A DNA stretch of 64,000 nt from Chryseobacterium limigenitum. Lineage in GTDB: Bacteria > Bacteroidota > Bacteroidia > Flavobacteriales > Weeksellaceae. The stretch's first letter is position 1. Every line of letters starts with the position of its first letter. The notes beneath the pieces are model-generated. The model saw nothing but the letters and a program-made list of their open reading frames with translations. It had not been told where the DNA came from and made no database searches. The DNA lies in NCBI RefSeq assembly GCF_900114875.1, contig NZ_FPKW01000007.1:1-64000 (forward strand), in the 5' to 3' direction. The translations under genes were made by a program, and so were the position numbers. Below, in pieces: positions 53,706 to 61,676 of the stretch.

Positions 53706-53924
53706 ATGAAAAACGAAAATTCAAAAAAGAAGCCATTTTTTGCCTCTTTTCTAGAAAAGCAACTTAAAGATCCTGAAACGGTAAAAGGTGGTACAGATAT
53801 CACAATTCCGGAAAGAGATACAGTTACAAAACCGGTGTTAGATACGGTTACAAAGCCTCAGTACGACATGGCTCAGACTCAGAAATATCCTTCTGACGGA
53901 GATGATGATGCTCCGGTTGTATAA
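53706..53924 (+). CDS. Graspetide precursor 4
   Basis: A 72-residue paralogue with one extra leader Lys. PFFASFLEKQ (10-19) and GG (28-29) are conserved. Units are T33-D38 (TIPERD), T41-D46 and T49-D54. The linker before the terminal core is MAQ, not x-V, and the core is TQKYPSDGDD (58-67). Tail DAPVV. It is the last precursor; a terminator hairpin follows 45 bp later. Confidence 0.88.
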   Translation: MKNENSKKKPFFASFLEKQLKDPETVKGGTDITIPERDTVTKPVLDTVTKPQYDMAQTQKYPSDGDDDAPVV

Positions 53925-53969
53925 AATGAGTTGTTTTTATAATTAAAACATATTAACAAAATCATATTT

Positions 53970-54004
53970 AAAAGGGAACTTAAACTTTAAGTTTCCTTTT
54001 TTAA
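53970..54004 (+). terminator. Hairpin terminator between precursors and ligases
   Basis: AAAGGGAACTTAAA pairs with TTTAAGTTTCCTTT with one mismatch and a 1-3 nt loop, then a T run. It lies after precursor 4 and 14 bp before the first ligase ATG. It could act as a partial terminator, so that precursor transcripts outnumber ligase transcripts. Confidence 0.78.
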
Positions 54005-54017
54005 TAAAACGCGGCCA

Positions 54018-54971
54018 ATGATTCTCTGTATTACTCATTCCAACGATTTTTATAATATCGATCTCTTTTTCGACTATCTGAGATCCAAAAATATCCCTTA
54101 TTTCAGGCTTAATTCTGATCATCTTAATGATTTTCAGAAAATCAGCATCAATGAAGATTCTTTTGAACTGACTGATGAATTTGGAAACATTCTTAACTCT
54201 AAAGATATTCAAGCGGTATGGCACAGAAAGTCCTGGCGAATTACCATTCCTGAAGACCTTGACGAAGATTATGAGAAAATTTTCCTGAAAGAATATGGAA
54301 GTCTTCGCTATAATCTTTTTACGATGTTGGAAAATATTCCTTGGATTAATCCGTATGAATCTGAGAATAAGATTGATGGCAATAAAATGTATCAGCTTAA
54401 AATTGCTCAAAAGTTTGATTTAACCATTCCAAAAACGCTTTTTTCTAATGATGAAGAAAAGATTTTAACCTTTTTTCATGAAAACTGCAATGGAAAGGCT
54501 GTAGCAAAACTTCATGGTGTCATTACAAAATCGATGAATGGGGAGAATTTTCTTTCAACAACCATTATTGATGAAAATAATTTAGAACACATTGCTGATA
54601 TTGCGTATTGTCCGATGATCTTTCAGCCATATATCGAAAAAGAATATGAACTGAGAATTGTTTATGTAGATGGTGAGTTTTTCACAGGTAAAATTAATAA
54701 CAGTGAAAATACCGACTGGAGAGTTATTCAGGAAGGTTTTCTCTGGTCTGAATATGATCTTCCGGAAGAAATTAAAAAAAATCTGATTTCAATGATGAAG
54801 GAAATGAAACTGTATCTTGGAGCAATCGATATGATCAAAGGAAAAGATGGAAAATACTACTTTCTCGAAGTAAATCCGCAAGGAGAGTGGGGAATGCTGC
54901 AAAAAGAACTTAATTTCCCCATCGCAGAAAGAATAGCCGATAACCTTATAAAAAGAATAAATAACCAATGA
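54018..54971 (+). CDS. ATP-grasp ligase, MdnB/MvdC-type (graspetide)
   Basis: A 317-residue ATP-grasp ligase. AVWHRKSWR in the N-terminal part, AYCPMIFQPYIEKEYELRIVYVDG in the central ATP-grasp fold, and the end YYFLEVNPQGEWGML with ELNFPIAERIADNL match microviridin MdnB/MvdC, which forms the Lys-to-Glu/Asp omega-amide. EVNP supplies the metal-binding Glu and Asn. It overlaps the next gene by 4 bp (ATGA). The likely substrates are Lys and an acidic residue of the four KYPSD cores. The amide role is inferred from the cyanobacterial homologue. Confidence 0.85.
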   Translation: MILCITHSNDFYNIDLFFDYLRSKNIPYFRLNSDHLNDFQKISINEDSFELTDEFGNILNSKDIQAVWHRKSWRITIPEDLDEDYEKIFLKEYGSLRYNLFTMLENIPWINPYESENKIDGNKMYQLKIAQKFDLTIPKTLFSNDEEKILTFFHENCNGKAVAKLHGVITKSMNGENFLSTTIIDENNLEHIADIAYCPMIFQPYIEKEYELRIVYVDGEFFTGKINNSENTDWRVIQEGFLWSEYDLPEEIKKNLISMMKEMKLYLGAIDMIKGKDGKYYFLEVNPQGEWGMLQKELNFPIAERIADNLIKRINNQ

Positions 54972-55972
54972 ATAAAATTTTAATAATTACGCATACTGGA
55001 GATAATTTTTCAATCGAAAAAGTAACAGAATATATTGAGAAAAATAACTGTGAAGTGATCCGTTTTGATGTCGATTTATATCCTTTACAAAATAAATTAT
55101 CCACTATTTTTCAAGACGGAGAATGGGTGAGTTTTCTTGAAACTGCTGATGCTAAAATTCGTCTGGATGATGTTGCAGCGGTTTGGTACAGAAGAGCTTA
55201 CAATATAGGAAACGGTCTGAAAGAAGAAATGGATTCTAAGTTTTACGGAGCCGCAATGGGCGAGATACGCAATACACTTTTCGGGTTTTTGGAGTCTTTT
55301 GACTGTTATTCTTTAGGAAAACCAAGCGTTTACAGAAGATTAGACAGTAAGGAAGAACAGCTTAAAATTGCAGACAAAATTGGATTAAAAATTCCTGCAA
55401 CTTGCTTAACAAACAATCCTGAAGAAGCAAAACAGTTTATTATAAAACATAAGAACGTTGTAGCAAAAATGCAGACCGGATTTGCCATTTACGAAGACGG
55501 AGTTGAAAGTGTAGTTTTCACGAATGTTGTTAAAGAGGATAAATTTGAAGAATTAGAGTCACTTTTATATTGTCCGATGCAGTTTCAGAAAATGATTCAA
55601 AAGAAAAGGGAACTTCGTGTAACCGTTGTTGGTCGGGATGTTTACGCTTTTGAAATTGATTCTCAACAATTCGAAGATGCCAAAGTTGACTGGAGAAAAG
55701 ACGGCGTGAATTTAATCGATAAATGGCTTCCAACCGAACTTCCGAAAGATGTTGAACAAAAAGTTTTAGAGCTTTTAGATGTTTATAATGTTGATTATGG
55801 AGCACTTGACATCATCGTTTCTCCTGAAGACGATTATTATTTTATTGAAATCAACGCCGCAGGAGAGTTTTTCTGGTTGGATAACCTTACAGAAGGAAAT
55901 CTTATTTCTAAAAGTATCGCAGATGTATTGTGTGATAAAGCGCCAAGAAGAGATAATATGGTTTTAGCTTAA
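54968..55972 (+). CDS. ATP-grasp ligase, MdnC/MvdD/CdnC-type (graspetide)
   Basis: A 334-residue ATP-grasp ligase. AVWYRRAYNIG, KMQTGFAIYEDG, YCPMQFQKMIQKKRELRVTVVG, IDSQQFEDAKVDWRKDG and EINAAGEFFWLD match MdnC/MvdD, which forms the omega-ester rings between Thr/Ser and Asp/Glu. The Chryseobacterium homologue CdnC makes single and bicyclic ester rings in a multicore peptide. It starts inside the preceding ligase gene, so they are translationally coupled. This enzyme probably recognises the PFFxSFL leader and forms the T-x4-D rings. It is the last gene of the cluster. Confidence 0.88.
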   Translation: MNKILIITHTGDNFSIEKVTEYIEKNNCEVIRFDVDLYPLQNKLSTIFQDGEWVSFLETADAKIRLDDVAAVWYRRAYNIGNGLKEEMDSKFYGAAMGEIRNTLFGFLESFDCYSLGKPSVYRRLDSKEEQLKIADKIGLKIPATCLTNNPEEAKQFIIKHKNVVAKMQTGFAIYEDGVESVVFTNVVKEDKFEELESLLYCPMQFQKMIQKKRELRVTVVGRDVYAFEIDSQQFEDAKVDWRKDGVNLIDKWLPTELPKDVEQKVLELLDVYNVDYGALDIIVSPEDDYYFIEINAAGEFFWLDNLTEGNLISKSIADVLCDKAPRRDNMVLA

Positions 55973-56028
55973 ACTTTTGAACACAAAATCACAAATTAAT
56001 TCCACGAATTACACAAGAATTTATATTA

Positions 56029-56054
56029 ATAGGAACGGGCTTTAGCCCGTTTTC
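56029..56054. repeat. Dispersed AGGAACGGG hairpin
   Basis: AATAGGAACGGGCTTTAGCC is followed by CGTTTT; ACGGGCT and AGCCCGT form a 7-bp stem. Related copies occur at 25733-25824 and 60419-60480. It lies in the 463-bp gene-free stretch after the graspetide ligases, which otherwise holds only the element at 56063-56260 and, presumably, the promoter of the next gene. Confidence 0.65.
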
Positions 56055-56062
56055 TTATTTTT

Positions 56063-56260
56063 ATATTGTTGGAAAATCGCAAAGGCGCAAATTATAATTA
56101 AAATTCCTGCTTTAAGGCGCAAAGATTTTATCGGAGATAAAATTTAGGAATGTATAATTACTGTAATATAATGCTTGCTGAAAATCTTTGATTTTCTTGC
56201 ACCTTAGAAACAGCATGAAGAATAAAAGTCTTTGCGTCTTTGCGATTCTCCAACAAGATA
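56063..56260. mobile_element. MITE-like imperfect inverted-repeat element
   Basis: The ends pair over about 30 bp with three mismatches (outer arms include GCAAAGGCGCAAA at the left, TTTGCGTCTTTGC at the right). A second, inner inverted repeat is nested inside (GGCGCAAAGATTTTA against AAAATCTTTG). No gene is present. The words resemble the arms of the elements at 13945 and 45294. Confidence 0.55.
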
Positions 56261-56435
56261 TTCTCCATTACAATTTAAACAAATTCATTAATTAAATAGG
56301 AAACTAGATCGAAATTGTCCTTTAAAAATCGCAAATTTGCAGATACAATTTTTAAGTGATTTTTATTAAAACCAAGAATTGCCGAATAAAAAATATTGTC
56401 ATAATTTAGTCAACAATCAAGTAGAAATATAATTG

Positions 56436-57449
56436 ATGGTTTTTGTAACGGGTGCCACCGGAATTTTAGGCAGAGTAATCGTTTTAGAGCTTCTTAAAAA
56501 AGGCAAAAACGTTCGTGCTGCGAAAAGACCTACAAGCAATATAAAAGAAGTAAAACATTCGTATACATTTTATACGGAAAGCCCTGACGATTTTTTTAAT
56601 AAAATTGAATGGATCGATGTAGATTTTGATGATATCAATTCTCTTCAGGATGCTTTAAAAGGAGTAGATGAGGTTTATCACTGTGCTGCAAAAGTAAGTT
56701 TTAATCCAAAAGATGAAAAAGAGATGTATCATGTTAATATTAAAGGTACAGAAAATCTCTTATTTGCTTGTGAAGGTTCTGATGTTAAGAAATTTTTACA
56801 TGTAAGTTCTATTGCAGTGTTAGATGGTTTTAATGAAAAAGGAGAATTGGACGAAGAGTCTGATTTTAATCCTAAAATAGAACATTCTGCCTATGCAATT
56901 TCAAAGCATTTATCTGAAATGGAAGTCTGGAGAGCATCCGCCGAAGGTTTAAATACAATTATCATCAACCCCGGAATCATCATCGGTTCAGGAAACTGGA
57001 GTCAAAGCAGTGGCGAACTTTTTTCTACTTTTGAAAAGAATAGTTTTACATTTTCCGGAGGTACATCTTATGTAGATGTATTGGATGTAGCAAAAATTGC
57101 CATTGAATTAATGGAAAAGAATGTTTTCGGAGAACGTTTTATTCTTATTTCTGAAAATAAAAAATATGCTGATATTGGGAATTATGTCAGGAATAAAGCA
57201 GGTCTAAAAGATGCTAAAATCTTATCCAACACACAACTGAATTTGGGAAGATGGATGAACATTTTTTTCGGATGGTTAATTCCACAATTAAAAATGGCGA
57301 CCAGAACTAATATTGAGGCAGTGACTGCAATGAATACAATTTCCAATCAAAAAATTAAAGAAAAGCTGAATTATCAGTTCATTCCCGTACAGGAAAGTGT
57401 TGATTTTCACCTTAATAATTATAGTAACGACAAAAAGCTGAATAAATAA
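56436..57449 (+). CDS. NAD-dependent epimerase/dehydratase family protein
   Basis: A 337-residue extended short-chain dehydrogenase. FVTGATGILGR is the NAD(P)-binding G-x-x-G-x-x-G. HVSSIAVL supplies the Ser, and AYAISKHLSE the Y-x-x-x-K pair. The C-terminal domain resembles dihydroflavonol reductase-like or sterol-type SDRs more than sugar epimerases. The ATG at 56436 is preferred to the TTG at 56433. It abuts the acyl-CoA ligase gene, which suggests a shared lipid-related role. The 463 bp gap separates it from the graspetide genes. Confidence 0.82.
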   Translation: MVFVTGATGILGRVIVLELLKKGKNVRAAKRPTSNIKEVKHSYTFYTESPDDFFNKIEWIDVDFDDINSLQDALKGVDEVYHCAAKVSFNPKDEKEMYHVNIKGTENLLFACEGSDVKKFLHVSSIAVLDGFNEKGELDEESDFNPKIEHSAYAISKHLSEMEVWRASAEGLNTIIINPGIIIGSGNWSQSSGELFSTFEKNSFTFSGGTSYVDVLDVAKIAIELMEKNVFGERFILISENKKYADIGNYVRNKAGLKDAKILSNTQLNLGRWMNIFFGWLIPQLKMATRTNIEAVTAMNTISNQKIKEKLNYQFIPVQESVDFHLNNYSNDKKLNK

Positions 57450-59216
57450 ATGAATCTTGCAGAGGCAATTATCAATAAAAATGTAGCAAAGCATCCCATA
57501 AAATCAGCCATTGGTTTTAAGAAAAAAGAAGGCTGGAAGGAATTGAGCTGGAAGAAATTCGGTGAAATGATCTTCAAAACAGCCAATGCTCTGAAGAATG
57601 CAGGAATTCAGGAAAATGATAAAGTGGCGATCTACTCAGACAATTCTTCTGAGTGGATGATTTTTGATTTGGCTGCAATATCTATCGGAGCCATCACGGT
57701 TCCCATTTATTCTACAAACAACGCTGAACAGGCAGAATATATCATCAATGATTCTCAGGCTAAAATTATTTTGGTGGGAGATCAGGCGCAATATGATGCG
57801 TGTCTGGATATTTTACATAAAGAAGAAAATACTCTTCAAACGATTATCATTTCTAAAAAAGCAGTCTGGATCAAAAAAGAATTCAGCAGTTTTTATCTGG
57901 AAGATTTTATTGCAAAAGCTTCCTCAAAACTAGAGATTTTTAAAAAGGAATATGAAGATGTAGCCACTTTGATCTACACTTCAGGAACTACAGGAACGCC
58001 AAAAGGAGTAATGCTGACGCACGGAAATTTCATCAAAGCTTTCGATGCTCATTTTGAATTTTTTAAATTTAAAAATTTCGAAGAAGAGCTTTCTTTAGCA
58101 TTTTTACCTTTAAGTCACGTTTTCGAAAGATGCTGGAGTTTGCTTTGTTTGTATGGCGGAGCAAGAGTATATTTCTTGGAAGATCCAAAGAATATCGCAA
58201 AAGCATTGGAAGAGGTAAAACCTACGATGATGTGCGCCGTTCCGAGATTTTTCCAGAAAGTGTATGCCGGAGTATTAGAAAAAGCAGGTGAAGGTTCATC
58301 TTTAAAAAAGAAAATTTTTAATTGGGCATTAGAAACAGGAAAGCAAACCGGAGAATTGAGACAGCATGAAAATCCGGTTCCTTTTGGATTAAAACTAAAA
58401 GAATCTCTTGCGGATATGTTGGTTTTCAGTAAAATCAAAGAAAAAATGGGTGGTCGACTTTGGTTTCTACCTTGTGGCGGAGCATCGTTGTCTCCTGAAG
58501 TTACAAAATTCTTTGAATCAGTTGGAATTCATGTTACGGTTGGGTATGGTTTGACAGAAACTACGGCAACTTTGACGCTTTTCCCTTTAACAAATTTCGA
58601 GCATGCAACAAGCGGAAAACCTTTACCGGGAGTTGAGATCCGAATCGGAGAAAATGATGAAATTCAGGCGAAAGGAAACGGTATCATGAAAGGATACTAT
58701 AACAAACCGGAAGAAACGCAAAAAGTTTTCACAGAAGACGGTTGGTTTAAAACAGGTGACGCCGGAAAGATTGACGATGCCGGAAATTTGATCATTACAG
58801 ACAGGATCAAAGATTTAATGAAAACTTCCAACGGGAAATACATTGCGCCACAGCAGATCGAGAATCTTTTGACTAATAATAATTATATAAGTCAGATTGT
58901 TTTGATTGCCGAGGGAAGACAGTTTGTTTCTGCTTTGATTGTCCCTAATTTTGAGTTTCTGCAAGATTATATAAAGAAAAATAACATTCCATTCACCAAC
59001 TGGGAAGAATTGGTGAAAAAAGACGAAATTATTCGTTTATATAAAGATAAAATTGCTGAACTGGAACATGATCTGTCTGATTTCGAAAAGGTAAAGAAAT
59101 TCACTCTGATGCCTGCAGAATTCGACATCAACACAGGCGAGATCACGCCAACTTTAAAGGTGAAGAGAAATGTAGTTCTTAAAAAATATGCAGATATTAT
59201 TGAGAAAATGTATTAG
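57450..59216 (+). CDS. Long-chain fatty-acid-CoA ligase-like enzyme
   Basis: A 588-residue adenylate-forming enzyme of the FadD/long-chain acyl-CoA synthetase group. The P-loop-like motif is TLIYTSGTTGTPKGVMLTHG (about 170-189). VGYGLTETTATLT and WFKTGDAGKIDDAGNLII follow, then the hinge DRIKDLMKTSNGKYIAP. The enzyme activates a fatty acid by adenylation and transfers it to CoA. The gene starts one base after the upstream epimerase stop. Preferred chain length is not evident. Confidence 0.9.
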   Translation: MNLAEAIINKNVAKHPIKSAIGFKKKEGWKELSWKKFGEMIFKTANALKNAGIQENDKVAIYSDNSSEWMIFDLAAISIGAITVPIYSTNNAEQAEYIINDSQAKIILVGDQAQYDACLDILHKEENTLQTIIISKKAVWIKKEFSSFYLEDFIAKASSKLEIFKKEYEDVATLIYTSGTTGTPKGVMLTHGNFIKAFDAHFEFFKFKNFEEELSLAFLPLSHVFERCWSLLCLYGGARVYFLEDPKNIAKALEEVKPTMMCAVPRFFQKVYAGVLEKAGEGSSLKKKIFNWALETGKQTGELRQHENPVPFGLKLKESLADMLVFSKIKEKMGGRLWFLPCGGASLSPEVTKFFESVGIHVTVGYGLTETTATLTLFPLTNFEHATSGKPLPGVEIRIGENDEIQAKGNGIMKGYYNKPEETQKVFTEDGWFKTGDAGKIDDAGNLIITDRIKDLMKTSNGKYIAPQQIENLLTNNNYISQIVLIAEGRQFVSALIVPNFEFLQDYIKKNNIPFTNWEELVKKDEIIRLYKDKIAELEHDLSDFEKVKKFTLMPAEFDINTGEITPTLKVKRNVVLKKYADIIEKMY

Positions 59217-59221
59217 TGACT

Positions 59222-59312
59222 GTCATTCTGAGGAACGAAGAAATCTATAATATTTTTTTATATTTGACTTAATTGAGATTCTTTCATTCCACTTCGTTTC
59301 ATTCAGAATGAC
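59222..59312. repeat. Palindromic intergenic repeat
   Basis: GTCATTCTGA (59222-59231) and TCAGAATGAC (59303-59312) bound a 91-bp inverted repeat; inside, GAACGAAGAAATCT is matched by AGATTCTTTC and CACTTCG. It is of the GTCATTCTGAGG type dispersed in Bacteroidota, and occupies the spacer before mvaD. Confidence 0.65.
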
Positions 59313-59335
59313 AAGAGAATATTTTAAATTAAATT

Positions 59336-60391
59336 ATGACAACACAAGAATTTTTAGGAAAAGAAGACTTTACGATAAGCTCGCAAACAGTTTCAGAAAG
59401 CTGTCCATCAAATATTGCCTTAATCAAATATTGGGGAAAATATGACAATCAGATTCCTGCAAATCCGAGTATCAGTTATACTTTAAATCATTGTAAAACC
59501 AATACTACAGTAGAATTTTTAGCTGGAGAACCATTTTCTGTACAAACTTTTTTAGCAGGAAATGAAGAAGTAAAATTTGCTGAAAAAATTGAAAAATACT
59601 TTAAAAATATCGAACAGTATTTGCCTTGGATCTTGGAAGGTAAATATATCATCAGAACAGAAAATACATTCCCACACAGTTCAGGAATTGCAAGTTCAGC
59701 TTCAGGATTTGGAGCAATTGCAAAGTGTTTAATGAAACTGGATGAAGTTTTTTCAGAGAAAACTTCGGATGAAGAATCATTAAAAAAAGCGTCATTTTTG
59801 GCTAGATTAGGGAGCGGAAGCGCTTGCAGAAGTCTTTACAACGGATTGGTTGTTTGGGGACAATCTCAGGTTAGAGGTAGTTCAGATCTATATGCTGTAC
59901 AATATCCGGATGATGAAATTCATGAGATTTTCAAAGATTTTAATGACTGGGTTTTGTTGATTCATGAAGGTCAGAAAACGGTTTCTTCAACGGTTGGACA
60001 TGGTTTGATGAATACAAATCCGTATGCAGAAAGACGATTTCAGGAAGCGAGAGAGAATTTCATTCCGATGATTGAAATTCTTAAAAATGGTGACTTGCAA
60101 AGTTTTATCAAATTAGTTGAGCACGAAGCTCTTACGCTTCACGCAATGATGATGATGAGCGATCCTGCTTTTATTTTAATGAAGGTTGGAACATTAGAAG
60201 TGATCAATAAAATCTGGGATTTCAGAAGAGAAACTAATTTACCTTTATTCTTTACATTGGATGCCGGTGCAAACGTTCATCTTTTATTCCCGAATGATGG
60301 TTCAGAAGAAAAAATTAAATCATTTGTCGAAGCTGAATTATTACAGCACACCCAAAACAATGGAGTAGTGAAGGATATTATGAAGTTTTAA
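59336..60391 (+). CDS. mvaD: Diphosphomevalonate decarboxylase
   Basis: A 351-residue GHMP-family enzyme that decarboxylates mevalonate 5-diphosphate to isopentenyl diphosphate. CPSNIALIKYWGKYDNQIPANPS is the conserved N-terminal motif. HSSGIASSASGFGAIAK is the ATP-binding loop, and RLGSGSACRSLYNGLVVWG with Arg is the active-site segment. It shows the organism uses the mevalonate route for isoprenoids, as Flavobacteriia do. No other mevalonate genes are in the window. Confidence 0.95.
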   Translation: MTTQEFLGKEDFTISSQTVSESCPSNIALIKYWGKYDNQIPANPSISYTLNHCKTNTTVEFLAGEPFSVQTFLAGNEEVKFAEKIEKYFKNIEQYLPWILEGKYIIRTENTFPHSSGIASSASGFGAIAKCLMKLDEVFSEKTSDEESLKKASFLARLGSGSACRSLYNGLVVWGQSQVRGSSDLYAVQYPDDEIHEIFKDFNDWVLLIHEGQKTVSSTVGHGLMNTNPYAERRFQEARENFIPMIEILKNGDLQSFIKLVEHEALTLHAMMMMSDPAFILMKVGTLEVINKIWDFRRETNLPLFFTLDAGANVHLLFPNDGSEEKIKSFVEAELLQHTQNNGVVKDIMKF

Positions 60392-60418
60392 TTAAGATAA
60401 AAACATACTAAATATATC

Positions 60419-60480
60419 AATAGGAACGGGCTTTAGTCCGTTTTTGTTGTATAAGAATGCAATTGACTTTAGTCAAAACA
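60419..60480. repeat. Dispersed AGGAACGGG repeat, two-block copy
   Basis: AATAGGAACGGGCTTTAGTC with CGTTTTT is followed by AATTGACTTTAGTCAAAAC; both blocks form hairpins. The copy resembles 56029-56054 and 25733-25824. It lies between convergent mvaD and the endonuclease-like gene and could also serve as a terminator. Confidence 0.65.
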
Positions 60481-60488
60481 TATTTAAA

Positions 60489-61574
60489 TCAATCCTCAGT
60501 CACAACCGCATCACGCTCACCATCCTCTTCTTTTCCTTCCTGAATCATTTCCTCAGCTTGAATTTTTTCTTCTGTAGTCGCCTTTTCTATTCTTTCTTCC
60601 TGCTCATTATTATGATGATCTATAAAAAATTCGCAGTAAACCGGTAAATGGTCGGAGCCAAAATTCTCCAAAGTGGTAAGTTTTTCAATAAAAATATCCT
60701 CACTATGAAACATCAGGTCAATCGGAAATCTCAGCATACGATATTTTGCATGAAAAGTTGATACAAAAGCACGACCGATTCTAGGATCGATCAAATGGCT
60801 CGTTTTTCTGAATAATATAGACGATTTTGACCATGCAACATTATTAAAATCTCCCACAACAATAACGGGCTTATCAATTTTTGTTACCCGTTTTGCGGTG
60901 CTTAATAAGTCGCCGTCCCTTTCTTTTGAAGTTTCCTCTTCGGTAGGACTTGGAGGTGGTGGATGAACTCCAAAAAATACAAATGAAAATCCATCTTCGG
61001 TGGTTAAATGAACTTCAATACTCGGAATATCATCAGCAACAAAATAATGTGTTTTAGCTTCCTTGATTTCTATTTTGGAATAAAAATGCATTCCGTAAGT
61101 ATTTTCCAGCGTTACTTTATGATGATATGGATAGTCTTTTTCCAAAGGCTGCATCGCTTTTTCCCAATCTCCATTACTTTCCATGGTCAGAAAAATTTCA
61201 GGATGATATTTTTCTATTAATTTAATAAATCTGCTGTATTCTGTATTGAACTGATATACATTTGCTGAAATAAAATGTATTTTTTGAGATGATTTCTGTT
61301 GTCTTGTGTGTTTCTTTATAGGATAAATTGGTGTATACCTAACCAGAATAATGGCATGATGAATAAACAGCAGCCCTAAAAATCCTTGAAAATACCAAAA
61401 ATATTCCGAATGAGAATCTACCAGAAAACCTAAAATAAATGTAATGACAATAAAATAAGTGATCTGGATTTTACCAAATTCAGGCACCCTAAATATCCAA
61501 TGTGAATTTTGAATTTTAGGCAATAGCGTTAAAAGGAGCAACAGCGCAACCAGAATCAGATAAGCGTTCCACAT
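60489..61574 (-). CDS. Endonuclease/exonuclease/phosphatase family membrane protein
   Basis: A 361-residue protein with two or three N-terminal transmembrane helices (to about residue 80) and an EEP domain. HFISANVYQFNTEYSRF, LTMESNGDWEK, VFFGVHPPPPSP, KPVIVVGDFNN and GSDHLPVYCEF are the metal- and phosphate-binding motifs. The family includes nucleases and phospholipid phosphatases. The C-terminal 40 residues are a Glu/Lys-rich tail (EEKIQAEEMIQEGKEEDGER) that is probably disordered. Its substrate is unknown. Confidence 0.82.
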   Translation of the reverse strand: MWNAYLILVALLLLLTLLPKIQNSHWIFRVPEFGKIQITYFIVITFILGFLVDSHSEYFWYFQGFLGLLFIHHAIILVRYTPIYPIKKHTRQQKSSQKIHFISANVYQFNTEYSRFIKLIEKYHPEIFLTMESNGDWEKAMQPLEKDYPYHHKVTLENTYGMHFYSKIEIKEAKTHYFVADDIPSIEVHLTTEDGFSFVFFGVHPPPPSPTEEETSKERDGDLLSTAKRVTKIDKPVIVVGDFNNVAWSKSSILFRKTSHLIDPRIGRAFVSTFHAKYRMLRFPIDLMFHSEDIFIEKLTTLENFGSDHLPVYCEFFIDHHNNEQEERIEKATTEEKIQAEEMIQEGKEEDGERDAVVTED

Positions 61575-61676
61575 ATTCTTGAAATAAAGGGATAAAAGTA
61601 TGATTTTACTTTCTAATTGATGTACAGTTTATATTTTATTTTCCTATTTTTATTGATTAGATTAAATCAAAATAAA

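Noticed and set aside
52942..53924. The four similar units as a CRISPR array or satellite repeat
   Set aside because: Spacing is gene-sized, each unit is an intact coding frame with its own ATG and stop, and differences are mostly in third positions and core residues.
56436..59216. Epimerase and acyl-CoA ligase as graspetide tailoring enzymes
   Set aside because: They are separated from the ligases by 463 bp with two repeat elements, form their own pair, and look like lipid-metabolism genes. Nothing in the cores suggests acylation.
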